Shown here: piece after piece, positions 16,477 through 26,937 of the stretch
Position numbering within the stretch: position 1 is the first letter of the stretch
How the letters are laid out: every line of letters begins with the position of its first letter
From: Alteromonas australica
GTDB lineage: Bacteria; Pseudomonadota; Gammaproteobacteria; Enterobacterales; Alteromonadaceae
DNA length: 64,000 nt
Assembly: GCF_000730385.1 (NCBI RefSeq)
Contig: NZ_CP008849.1
Location: 124,001 to 188,000 of the forward strand
Direction of reading: 5' to 3'
The notes under the pieces: model-generated
The model's input: only the letters and a program-made list of their open reading frames with translations
Databases searched by the model: none
Told to the model about the DNA's origin: nothing
Translations under genes and position numbers: made by a program

Positions 16477-17948
16477 GCGACGATATACGCGAAGTAGAAC
16501 TTTCCCCAGCGGTTAAAGCCAGCGATTATTTTAACGAAGACCTGGCCCCTACTCAGGTTTCAGAAAGAACATGGGGCACAGGTAATATCGCTGCCCTGTG
16601 GGTGGGCATGGCGATTTGTGTGCCTACGTACACCCTAGGGGGGGTGTTAACATCCTATTTTGGGCTTTCAGTAATGGAAGCCCTTTTTACCATTTTGCTA
16701 GCCAACGTGGTGGTGCTGATACCACTGACATTAAATGCGTTTCCTGGCACTAAATTTGGTATTCCGTTCCCTGTGGTTCTGCGCTCTTCTTTTGGCATTG
16801 TTGGCTCGAACATTCCCTGTTTAATTCGAGGTTTTGTGGCCTGTGGTTGGTTTGGCATTCAAACCATGTTTGGCGGCTTAGCTATTCACCTTTTCTTGTC
16901 TTCCATCTCTGATGGCTGGGCTGCACTCGGGGGGATAGGGGAAGTCATTGGTTTCTTCGCGTTTGGTGCGCTTAACGTCTATATTGTGATCAAAGGCTCT
17001 GAGTCTATAAAGTGGCTAGAAACCTTAGCAGCCCCTTTATTGCTGATTGTGGGCATTGGGCTTATTTGGTGGGCAAGCGATAAAGTCTCGGTGACCGAGG
17101 TGTTAGCGACCCCCGCAAATCGCCCAGAAGACGCGGGCTTTTTCAGCTACTTCTTTGCTGGCCTAACGGCAATGGTAGGGTTTTGGGCTACGCTGTCGTT
17201 AAATATTCCTGATTTTAGTCGCTACGCTAAAAGTCAAAAAGCCCAAGTGAAAGGGCAGATAATTGGCTTGCCGCTTACCATGTTTTTGTTTGCCGCATTA
17301 GGTGTACTGCTGACATCAGCATCTACTACGCTAGTGGGGGAAACCGTGTCAGATCCCGTCACCCTTATTGGCCATATTGATAGCCCATTTTTTGTCGCTA
17401 TCGCTATGCTGCTTATTATCGTGGCCACCCTTTCAACCAATACCGCTGCCAATGTGGTATCACCCACCAACGATTTTCAAAATATTGCGCCTAAATACAT
17501 TAACCATACTCGCGGCGTGTTGCTTACCGGGTTAGTGGGTGTGTTGCTTATGAGCTGGGAGCTGCTGAAGAAGCTAGGTTTAATTGAGTCTGACGTTAGC
17601 GTTGAAAGCATGTACTCAAATTGGTTGCTGGGATATTCAAGTTTGCTTGGGCCTATTGCTGGCATCATGATTGTGGATTATTTCTTTATTCGCAAACAAG
17701 AACTGGACGTGGCCGCACTTTATACGTCGAGTACGCTTTATCCGAAAGTGAATTGGGCCGGCTTTATCGCCTTCTTGGTGCCGGTCGCCGTTACCTTGCT
17801 TGCGGTTACCGCCGATGTTTTCACCTGGTACTACAACTATGGCTGGTTTACCGGCTCTATCTCAGGTGCCGTGATTTATTACGTGGCTGCCAATAAGTTG
17901 CTATTAGGGGCGCAAAGCCACGTAGGCAACTTAGCGAAAGCATCATAG
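16473..17948 (+). CDS. NCS1-family permease for pyrimidine, hydantoin or allantoin
   Basis: A 491-residue inner-membrane transporter of the nucleobase:cation symporter-1 family with about 12 hydrophobic segments. Characteristic segments are VGMAICVPTYTLGGVLTSYFG in helix 1, GIPFPVVLRSSFGIVGSNIP, VACGWFGIQTMFGG, LSLNIPDFSRYAKSQKAQVKGQ, and NTAANVVSPTNDFQNIAP, all as in uracil, allantoin and benzyl-hydantoin carriers (Mhp1 type). It lies between the amidohydrolase and the dihydropyrimidinase and is coupled to the first (4-base overlap), so its cargo is probably uracil/thymine, dihydropyrimidines or hydantoins. Confidence 0.92.
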   Translation: MSDDIREVELSPAVKASDYFNEDLAPTQVSERTWGTGNIAALWVGMAICVPTYTLGGVLTSYFGLSVMEALFTILLANVVVLIPLTLNAFPGTKFGIPFPVVLRSSFGIVGSNIPCLIRGFVACGWFGIQTMFGGLAIHLFLSSISDGWAALGGIGEVIGFFAFGALNVYIVIKGSESIKWLETLAAPLLLIVGIGLIWWASDKVSVTEVLATPANRPEDAGFFSYFFAGLTAMVGFWATLSLNIPDFSRYAKSQKAQVKGQIIGLPLTMFLFAALGVLLTSASTTLVGETVSDPVTLIGHIDSPFFVAIAMLLIIVATLSTNTAANVVSPTNDFQNIAPKYINHTRGVLLTGLVGVLLMSWELLKKLGLIESDVSVESMYSNWLLGYSSLLGPIAGIMIVDYFFIRKQELDVAALYTSSTLYPKVNWAGFIAFLVPVAVTLLAVTADVFTWYYNYGWFTGSISGAVIYYVAANKLLLGAQSHVGNLAKAS

Positions 17949-17966
17949 ATGGTCAGTCAAGGCTAG

Positions 17967-19436
<1,470 letters not shown>

Positions 19437-19480
19437 CGTTTTCCACCTACCCTTTGGGTTGATGGTTAAACTAACGCAAA

Positions 19481-19514
19481 ACGCCAATCACAAAGAGAAG
19501 TGATTGGCGTTTTT
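19481..19514. terminator. Bidirectional rho-independent terminator
   Basis: A perfect 10-bp stem (ACGCCAATCA / TGATTGGCGT) with a 10-base loop, followed by TTTT on the plus strand and preceded by AAAA. It separates the convergent dihydropyrimidinase and hemY genes. Confidence 0.85.
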
Positions 19515-19533
19515 GTATTCACCTCAAAAAAGG

Positions 19534-20709
19534 CTAACTTGCCACCGTTTGGCCTTCTTTGAAATATTGCAGTGCCGCCACCGCATCTTGTTTACGTTCA
19601 CTAATACTCGCTAACAGCAGCAAGTCTTCTTTATTAGCCGCTAAGGTGGTGGCTTTCAGCAGGGCTTTTTCTGCTAATACATCATCGCCAGAATGATGCG
19701 CCACATGCCCTAAGGTAGAGTAAAGTGAGGCGTCTTCCGGCGCTTGCTTTATCCAAGCTTCAATTAAGCGAAGCGAGGGAGCAGCATTGGGTAAGTTAAG
19801 CTGCTTAAACAAGGGGAATAGGCTGGCTTTTCTGCCCCGTTTTTGCCATTCCACCAAGCAAGTTTGGGCGTCGTCGTGCATTCCTTGCGCTAGCAATTGC
19901 TGAACATAAGCCGCTTGATAGGCGTCGTCATGACGCATTTTACGAGGCAAGTTTTGCCAGTAGGTTTTCAGCTCGGAAGCCCCTTGCTTACTGGCTATTT
20001 CAGCAAACTTTCCTTTTGCGATACGTTGCGACCACAGGGTATAGTTTTCTTTAGACAGGGCTTTTCGCCATTGGCTTAAGTTTTCCTCAAGGGTATTCCA
20101 CTGTCCGAGTTCAGCCAATAACTCTGCTTTTAATCGAACAACCTGTGGGTTGGTTTGCGTGTCCTCAGGTAAAGCATTGAGCTTTTCAAGTGCGTCATTT
20201 ACCTTACCATGGGCAGCATCCAGCCTTGCCATCATAAGGGTGGCGGCCACTTTTGCATTAGGGTAATCGCAAGCCTGGAGTAAGAAATACTCGGCTTTTT
20301 GCTGCTCACCTTTATTCACCGCAATTTGTGCTGACGCCAGGTAATTTACGCCTTCAAAATCGCCATTGGTGGTTTGACTTAACGCTTTTTGAGCGGCGGT
20401 GAAATCTCCTGCCGCCATGGCTTGAAGGCCAGTATAAAACGCGCGCTTGCGCTTGCGTTCGCCTAACGCACCAAACCATTTATGTGAACCTGTTAGCAGG
20501 CTAATGGCCCAAAGTGTCGCGCGCCATAAAAGGTACCAACCCACTAACGAACATATAATAATGATACCGAAACTGATGATGGTCATTTCAATGGCTTTGT
20601 TGCCCAAAGAAATAAGCACATAACCCGTGTCGCCCAAAATCATAGGGCCAACAATTAACGCAATAATAAAGGCGGCCAGCACCGCTAAGGCAATGACTAA
20701 CCATTTCAT
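19534..20709 (-). CDS. hemY: HemY, TPR-containing membrane protein of the haem operon
   Basis: A 391-residue inner-membrane protein with two N-terminal hydrophobic segments (VIALAVLAAFIIALIVGPM and FGIIIICSLVGWYLLW), then a soluble tetratricopeptide-repeat region (for example LEKLNALPEDTQTNPQVVRLKAEL). It matches the proteobacterial HemY encoded after hemX; its exact role in late haem synthesis is not established. It is not the Gram-positive oxidase also called HemY. The start overlaps the hemX stop by four bases. Confidence 0.9.
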   Translation of the reverse strand: MKWLVIALAVLAAFIIALIVGPMILGDTGYVLISLGNKAIEMTIISFGIIIICSLVGWYLLWRATLWAISLLTGSHKWFGALGERKRKRAFYTGLQAMAAGDFTAAQKALSQTTNGDFEGVNYLASAQIAVNKGEQQKAEYFLLQACDYPNAKVAATLMMARLDAAHGKVNDALEKLNALPEDTQTNPQVVRLKAELLAELGQWNTLEENLSQWRKALSKENYTLWSQRIAKGKFAEIASKQGASELKTYWQNLPRKMRHDDAYQAAYVQQLLAQGMHDDAQTCLVEWQKRGRKASLFPLFKQLNLPNAAPSLRLIEAWIKQAPEDASLYSTLGHVAHHSGDDVLAEKALLKATTLAANKEDLLLLASISERKQDAVAALQYFKEGQTVAS

Positions 20710-21866
20710 AATGCGCTTGCTCCTTCACCAAATACCTTTTTCACACGGGTATCAAGCAGCCGTTCTAGGGGTTGCTGAGCGGCAAGTTCACTGGGAATAG
20801 GGCGAGATATGTCAGTTTCACGCAGGTTGGTTAACGCCTGACTAAAGCCAGATATTGACGTGCTGCTTAGGTCGAAGTTTTGATCTATTAAGGTTTGTGC
20901 GTATTGCAGTGATTGCTCATACAGGCCTTTTTCGCCTTGTAAGGCAGCTGACTGTGCATGCATAAGTTGCAAACGTAGCTGTTCTTTTGCTAAAAACTGC
21001 GCTTCTAAAGACATGACAGGTTCAATGGGGCCGCTAAGGGTTTTCACCGTAAAAAAGCCATCAACCATAGAACGCCATACTTTGCTTAGATTTTCTTTCC
21101 AGTCGTCGGTAGATTCCGATAACTCAGGGTTCTGTGCATCCACGTCTACCGGTTTTTCAAAGGTGTCTAATGGCAAGTTATCAATTTGAGCCATCATGCC
21201 TGTTAACGCTAACGCCACTTGGGTTTGAGAAACAGGGTTCAGTTGCTGCAGGGTTTGAATATCTTCTGCTAAGTGAGCGCGAACCGGCAGCACCGATGGG
21301 TCAGCCAGCGACGACAGGCGCTTGTCTGCATTCACCAACAATAAAATAGCCGTACGGACATCATTCTCTAGCCACAGTTTGCGCCCGGCCATTCGGACTA
21401 AATAATCGGCTTCGGCAATGAGCCAATCGGCTGGTCGGCGACCTTCCATTGTATTGAGTTGAGCAAGGGTAGCTTCGCTTTGTTGCGTAAGTGCTGTGTT
21501 CTGCTGTTTTAAGCGCTCTACATCCTTAGATAGCTGCAGATTGGCATTCGCCATTTCTTCGAATTGCGCCGTCAAGGTGGTACGCTCTTCGGTTAGCGAT
21601 TGCAACTGGCGTTGGGTGTCGCTTTGCTGAGAGGCGGTTTGCGCTTCTTTGGCTTGTTGTTGGGTGTAATACCAGTAGCCCGCCGCGGCTATTCCTATGA
21701 CGAGTAGGAATAAGATGATTACCACAAACCACAGTAGTCCTTTCCCTGAAGATGACTTTTTCTTATTCGCCTTGGGCGAGGCTGAGTCTTCGACCTGGGG
21801 GGCAGGTTCTGCGCTAGTATTAATTACTTCACCTTCCACAAGGTTTTTATCATCGTTGTCGGCCAT
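20706..21866 (-). CDS. hemX: HemX, uroporphyrinogen-III C-methyltransferase-like membrane protein
   Basis: A 386-residue single-span protein: an acidic, Lys-rich cytoplasmic N-terminus, one hydrophobic helix (GLLWFVVIILFLLVIGIAAAGYWYY, residues about 44-68), a coiled coil (residues about 75-130), then the conserved domain with RRPADWLIAEADYLVRMAGRKL. It matches the HemX family. Despite its database name no methyltransferase motif is visible, so catalysis is doubtful. It follows hemD without a gap (HemD stop, then ATG). Confidence 0.9.
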   Translation of the reverse strand: MADNDDKNLVEGEVINTSAEPAPQVEDSASPKANKKKSSSGKGLLWFVVIILFLLVIGIAAAGYWYYTQQQAKEAQTASQQSDTQRQLQSLTEERTTLTAQFEEMANANLQLSKDVERLKQQNTALTQQSEATLAQLNTMEGRRPADWLIAEADYLVRMAGRKLWLENDVRTAILLLVNADKRLSSLADPSVLPVRAHLAEDIQTLQQLNPVSQTQVALALTGMMAQIDNLPLDTFEKPVDVDAQNPELSESTDDWKENLSKVWRSMVDGFFTVKTLSGPIEPVMSLEAQFLAKEQLRLQLMHAQSAALQGEKGLYEQSLQYAQTLIDQNFDLSSTSISGFSQALTNLRETDISRPIPSELAAQQPLERLLDTRVKKVFGEGASAL

Positions 21867-22586
21867 TCAATACTCCCAGTTGTCCTTAATCCACGCAATC
21901 AGTGCTTGGTCTGTGGCTTGTTCGCAAACTGCCACATTTTCTATACCCCGTTTACGCAGGGTGCTCGCTATACGTTCACTTACTGTTACCCAAGGTAACG
22001 TCAAAATGTGATCTGAATGAGAGGCAATAAGCTGCATTGCCATGTTTTCACTTGTAGCGATAATGCCGCTAACATCGTCTATTTGCCAGTTATTTGTATA
22101 AAAAGGTTGCGCTAGCGCAACGCGTTTGTAAACACAGAATGGGTAAACCTGCTTGCCTTGCAACCTTAACGTATTTTGCAAGGTATCGCGCCCACCTTCC
22201 CCTTTAATAATAACGATGTCTTCACAGTTTGCCTCATTAAGTTGGTGCATAGCCAGTATACCTTCGGAGGTATGCTGTGCAGGCGTGAAAACAGTGACTT
22301 GAGGTAGATGTGATTTTATTTTAGTGGCTGTGGCATCACCCACCGCCAATATTGGCCGGTATGATGGGGCGTCTGGCCACGCTTGGGCGAGTGCCGGTAC
22401 AGCAAATACGCTGGTGGCTATAAGGGTGGCGTGGCTATGCTGCAAAAGATATTGATGCAGCTTAGCGATAGCGATGTCATTGTATTCAATATCAGAGGTG
22501 GCTACCCCTGTTACCGAAACCCCCGCCTGCGTAAAAGCCGCTACGCTGGCATCCAACTTAGGCAAGGGGCGGGTGAGTAACAACAT
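21867..22586 (-). CDS. hemD: Uroporphyrinogen-III synthase
   Basis: Cyclises hydroxymethylbilane to uroporphyrinogen III with inversion of ring D. The 239-residue protein is poorly conserved, as HemD always is, but begins [13 protein letters not shown] (typical LLxTRP opening) and contains FTPAQHTSEGILAM and VIIKGEGGRDTLQNTLRLQG, the usual G-x-G-R motif. It lies directly after hemC, overlapping by one base, in the conserved hemCDXY order. Confidence 0.92.
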   Translation of the reverse strand: MLLLTRPLPKLDASVAAFTQAGVSVTGVATSDIEYNDIAIAKLHQYLLQHSHATLIATSVFAVPALAQAWPDAPSYRPILAVGDATATKIKSHLPQVTVFTPAQHTSEGILAMHQLNEANCEDIVIIKGEGGRDTLQNTLRLQGKQVYPFCVYKRVALAQPFYTNNWQIDDVSGIIATSENMAMQLIASHSDHILTLPWVTVSERIASTLRKRGIENVAVCEQATDQALIAWIKDNWEY

Positions 22587-23524
22587 TACTCGTAGAGGGC
22601 TTTTAGAATATCGCCGGCACCTTGTTCAAGCAATGCCTCGGCTACTTCTACACCAATACTCTGCGCATTTTCAGTAGGCCCCGTGGCTGAGGCAAACAAT
22701 AGGGTAGAACCATCGGGTTTCCCTACCATGCCGGTGAGAGTCAGTGCATTGTCGTTTAGGGTGGCAAAGCTACCAATAGGCACTTGGCAGCCGCCTTCTA
22801 AACGTTCGTTCATGGCTCTTTCTGCGGTGACACGAGTGTGGGTCTCGCTGTGGTTAAGGGCAGACAGGAGTTCAATAAGTTCAGCGTCATCGTTACGACA
22901 TTCAATACCTACTGCCCCTTGCCCTACAGCTGGCAAGGATACAGATTCAGGCAAAGGCATGCGAATACGTGATTCCATGCCCAAACGAATAAGCCCTGCC
23001 GATGCAAGAATAATAGCGTCGTATTCATTGGCATCTAATTTGGCTAACCGTGTATTCACGTTACCCCGTAAATCCTTGATGATAAGGTCGGGGCGATGTT
23101 TTCTAATCTGACATTGGCGGCGCAGGCTTGAGGTGCCCACAACTGCGCCTTGCGGTAACGCGTCTAAACTTTCATAGGTGTTCGAAACAAAGGCATCAAA
23201 GGGGTTTTCTCGCTCACAAATGGCATGCAGGCCGAACCCTTCAGGAAACGCAACCGGTACATCCTTCATTGAATGTACGGCAATGTCGGCACGGCCTTCT
23301 AGCATGGCGATTTCAAGCTCTTTAATAAATAAGCCCTTGCCGCCAATTTTGGCTAATGGTGTATCTAAAATTTTATCGCCTTGGGTGCTCATGGGCACAA
23401 GCTCTACCTGCAACCTTGGGTGATGTTCCAACAGTTTGGCTTTTACATATTCGGCTTGCCATAGTGCTAACGCACTTTTACGGGTGGCAATTCGAAGAGT
23501 TCTTGATGTGTTTGCTTGTGTCAT
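22586..23524 (-). CDS. hemC: Porphobilinogen deaminase (hydroxymethylbilane synthase)
   Basis: Joins four porphobilinogens into hydroxymethylbilane. The 312-residue protein opens [19 protein letters not shown] and has [32 protein letters not shown] and the dipyrromethane-cofactor cysteine C246 in [13 protein letters not shown] use the ATG at 23524, which gives the normal N-terminus; a TTG seven codons earlier is also in frame but adds residues unlike the family. It is the first gene of hemCDXY and divergent from the diguanylate cyclase gene. Confidence 0.95.
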   Translation of the reverse strand: MTQANTSRTLRIATRKSALALWQAEYVKAKLLEHHPRLQVELVPMSTQGDKILDTPLAKIGGKGLFIKELEIAMLEGRADIAVHSMKDVPVAFPEGFGLHAICERENPFDAFVSNTYESLDALPQGAVVGTSSLRRQCQIRKHRPDLIIKDLRGNVNTRLAKLDANEYDAIILASAGLIRLGMESRIRMPLPESVSLPAVGQGAVGIECRNDDAELIELLSALNHSETHTRVTAERAMNERLEGGCQVPIGSFATLNDNALTLTGMVGKPDGSTLLFASATGPTENAQSIGVEVAEALLEQGAGDILKALYE

Positions 23525-23704
23525 AGCGGTCCCGACAATTAACAAGGATGTGCGATAGATACACTAACCTTTGGCATTCTGATTAAAACAATTATGCATT
23601 ATTGTACTTAAATCTATGAGAATAAGCATAGTTTTCACATTGGTTAAAAGGCAAACCGGCGACTATTATCATTAACAAGCCGTTTTAAAGGAGCTTTTTT
23701 CTCA

Positions 23705-24763
23705 GTGGATCATTCTTCAATACGCCAATTGCTGAAATACACACACCAAAATAAGGCGGAGGTTAAGCGCAGGCGTCTAACGCTTTTTTTCATTTCTTAT
23801 GTGGGTAGCTCCATCATGGCGATTCTTGCCATTGAAAATTTGATGGTAGGCAATAACTTGCTGGCGTTTTTACTAGGGCTTTGGTCTTGCGCTATTTTTT
23901 TTAATGCTATTTTTTCCCATTTGTATAGTGGCAGCGACGTTCATTATTACATTGCTGGTGTGCTCGTAATTTTCATGTCCCTCAGCATTGTGTACACCGG
24001 TGGTTATAAAAATACGGGGCTGTATTTTATTTTTCCGCTTCTGTTTATCCAAATTATTATTGTGGGATACAAGGCGGCCATTATTTATGTGATCGTTACA
24101 ATGGGATCGATAGTGTACGGTTTGTATACCCCCTGGCTGTTACAGGCAAATTACGCCGATGAGCATGTTACGCGTTTTCTAATTTCCGCATTTTGTTTTA
24201 TTTGTGTGGCCTTTATTGGTGAGTTTTTCTGGAACCAAAGCCGCAAAGAAATGTATCGGGATACCCTTGAAAATATGCGTCAGGCCAACACAGACCCGCT
24301 GACCAAACTGCCAAATCGACGTTTTTTAGAAGCGGTTTATTTTGCTCGCGCCACTGAAGACCCCGCCGACTATTTTCCGTTAAGTGTGGTGATATTAGAC
24401 ATTGATCATTTTAAGGTGATTAATGACACCTATGGTCACGACGTAGGGGATGATGTGTTGGTGTATATCACTAAGCTGATGAAAGCGTCTGTAAGGGCGA
24501 CAGACATTGTGGCACGTACAGGAGGAGAGGAATTTCTCATTATATTTCCGAGTGTTAACTTAAGTAACGCCGTTAAGCTCGCTGAAAAAATGCGTGTGCA
24601 TATAGAAAATAATCCCTACAAAAGCGCCGAAATTGAACACAGGGTAACGGCCAGCCTTGGGGTGCAAACTGCACTAACCGATGCCCAAATAGAAGAGGCG
24701 ATTAAGCAAGCTGACATCAACCTTTATGAGGCTAAACGCACAGGCAGGAATAAAGTGGTGTGA
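23705..24763 (+). CDS. Membrane-anchored diguanylate cyclase (GGDEF domain)
   Basis: Makes cyclic di-GMP. Residues 1-180 hold about six hydrophobic helices without a recognised sensor domain. A GGDEF domain follows (residues about 190-350) with the active-site variant GGEEF, which is a functional form. An inhibitory-site RxxD (RATD) lies five residues before it, so product feedback is expected. DPLTKLPNRR and DIDHFKVINDTYGHDVGD are typical nucleotide and metal motifs. The start is a GTG at 23705 with AAAGGAG upstream. The signal sensed by the membrane part is unknown. Confidence 0.92.
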   Translation: MDHSSIRQLLKYTHQNKAEVKRRRLTLFFISYVGSSIMAILAIENLMVGNNLLAFLLGLWSCAIFFNAIFSHLYSGSDVHYYIAGVLVIFMSLSIVYTGGYKNTGLYFIFPLLFIQIIIVGYKAAIIYVIVTMGSIVYGLYTPWLLQANYADEHVTRFLISAFCFICVAFIGEFFWNQSRKEMYRDTLENMRQANTDPLTKLPNRRFLEAVYFARATEDPADYFPLSVVILDIDHFKVINDTYGHDVGDDVLVYITKLMKASVRATDIVARTGGEEFLIIFPSVNLSNAVKLAEKMRVHIENNPYKSAEIEHRVTASLGVQTALTDAQIEEAIKQADINLYEAKRTGRNKVV

Positions 24764-24845
24764 TGGGCAGAGCAGGGGATACGCCATGAATGGGTAACCC
24801 CTATTTCTCCGCCCTAAGCCTCGTGGCGCTATTAAGGCGCTAGGG

Positions 24846-25514
24846 TTATGCCAGTACGTTTTGCAGCCACGCGGAAATATCATTGAGTTCTTGCATGCAC
24901 ACATTGTGTTGCATGGTGTAGCTTTTCCAGGTCGCATTAAAGCCATTATCTTTTAAGGTTTTATAGGCCGCATTGCCCATAAACATAGGTACCACTTCAT
25001 CTTGATTTCCGTGGGCAAAAAAGAAAGGAATGTGGCGATTGGTTTCCTTGGCTTGTTCACTGAGCAAACCAGGCTCACATAAGTACGTAGACAAAGCCAT
25101 TACACCTGCCAGTTGTTTGTCTAAACGTGGGGCAAGGTGAAGGGCAACAACCCCACCTTGAGAAAAGCCGGCTAACACAATACGGTTGGCAGGAATGCCA
25201 CTGTCAATTTGTGCATCAATAAGCGCGCTCACTTGCTCTGCTGATTCTTTTACGCCGCTGAGGTCGGCACGACTATTAAAATCCAGCGACTTAATGTCGT
25301 ACCATGCTCGCATGCGCATGCCGCCGTTTATGGTTACCGGCCGTTCTGGCGCATGGGGGAAAACGAATTTAACCGCCATGGATTCGGGTAATTTTAGCTC
25401 AGGCACAATAGGAGCAAACCCATGGCCAGAATCACCTAAACCATGTAGCCAAATAACGCAGGCAGTTGGCGCAACGGAAGGTTTGTGCTCTACGCAAGGC
25501 AGTAGCTGTGTCAT
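24846..25514 (-). CDS. Carboxylesterase / acyl-protein thioesterase-like alpha/beta hydrolase
   Basis: A 222-residue alpha/beta hydrolase of the EstB/YtpA-like carboxylesterase family (Abhydrolase_2). It has the oxyanion segment WLHGLGDSGHGF near residue 24, the nucleophile elbow GFSQGG near 117, an aspartate in HGNQDEVVP and a histidine in MQHNVCMQE, completing the Ser-Asp-His triad. There is no signal peptide, so it is cytoplasmic. It probably hydrolyses short-chain esters; the physiological substrate is unknown. It is monocistronic and convergent with the diguanylate cyclase gene. Confidence 0.9.
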   Translation of the reverse strand: MTQLLPCVEHKPSVAPTACVIWLHGLGDSGHGFAPIVPELKLPESMAVKFVFPHAPERPVTINGGMRMRAWYDIKSLDFNSRADLSGVKESAEQVSALIDAQIDSGIPANRIVLAGFSQGGVVALHLAPRLDKQLAGVMALSTYLCEPGLLSEQAKETNRHIPFFFAHGNQDEVVPMFMGNAAYKTLKDNGFNATWKSYTMQHNVCMQELNDISAWLQNVLA

Positions 25515-25713
25515 AAGTGTCTCCCTAAATGAAGTGTCGTTTTTTGCTTGTGGTGCGAATGGCTGTCGTTTCGCTATTATTATTTTTTATTGTACGCCAA
25601 CGGCAAAACGGCTGAGGAAACACAATTTGCGATGTGCCCCACCTATTGCTACTACGGCTTATTTGTTCAATATGCTACCATTGCGTTCTGAAATCACCAC
25701 CTATTGAAAATAA

Positions 25714-26367
<654 letters not shown>

Positions 26368-26521
26368 TATGTAAAAACAGGGGGTTCCTTGGGCTTTTTG
26401 TGGATCGGTAGGGTTTTGCTGGTTCAATTTCACACAAAGCGCTAGGATCGCGGCTTGCAAATGTGTATACTACGCGGCCGTTTTTTGAATTACTTGCTCA
26501 ACCTAATTTTCGGAGAAATAC

Positions 26522-26794
26522 ATGGCTCGCGTAACCGTAGAAGATGCCGTAGATAAAATTGGTAACCGCTTTGACTTGGTATTGGTAGCAGCGCGTCGCG
26601 CACGCCAAATTGCCACTGAAGGTAAAGATCCTATGGTTGACGTGCAAAACGACAAGCCAACCGTTACTGCACTTCGTGAAATCGAAGAAGGTTTGGTCAC
26701 AGCTAGCACGTTAGAGCAGGATCAAATTCGTGATCAAGAACAAGCAGAGCACGCAGAGTTTGCGTCTGTTGCTAACATTCTTTCTGATCAGTAA
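26522..26794 (+). CDS. rpoZ: RNA polymerase omega subunit
   Basis: A 90-residue protein beginning [20 protein letters not shown] with the conserved RARQI and [14 protein letters not shown] motifs. It assists RNA polymerase assembly and forms part of a ppGpp site; spoT lies directly downstream, as in E. coli. A CGGAGAAAT RBS precedes the ATG. A strong terminator follows the gene, so spoT probably has partly separate expression. Confidence 0.97.
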   Translation: MARVTVEDAVDKIGNRFDLVLVAARRARQIATEGKDPMVDVQNDKPTVTALREIEEGLVTASTLEQDQIRDQEQAEHAEFASVANILSDQ

Positions 26795-26827
26795 TCTTCC
26801 CTTTTTGGGGTAGTAAATTAGAATTGG

Positions 26828-26866
26828 GCGCCAGTGCTTTGAAAAAAGCACTGGCGCTTTGCTTTT
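26828..26866 (+). terminator. Rho-independent terminator after rpoZ
   Basis: A 13-bp perfect stem (GCGCCAGTGCTTT / AAAGCACTGGCGC) closed by a GAAA tetraloop, followed by TTTGCTTTT. It lies 34 bases after the rpoZ stop and before spoT. Confidence 0.9.
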
Positions 26867-26937
26867 CGCGTATTGGCTTAATGCGCAATTAAACGTATTC
26901 TTAGGGTTGTAACGTTATATAAGGGCCGTGCTTCGCT

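Noticed and set aside
24500..24540. Degenerate diguanylate cyclase site
   Set aside because: GGEEF is an accepted active variant, and the other GGDEF motifs and the I-site RxxD are intact.
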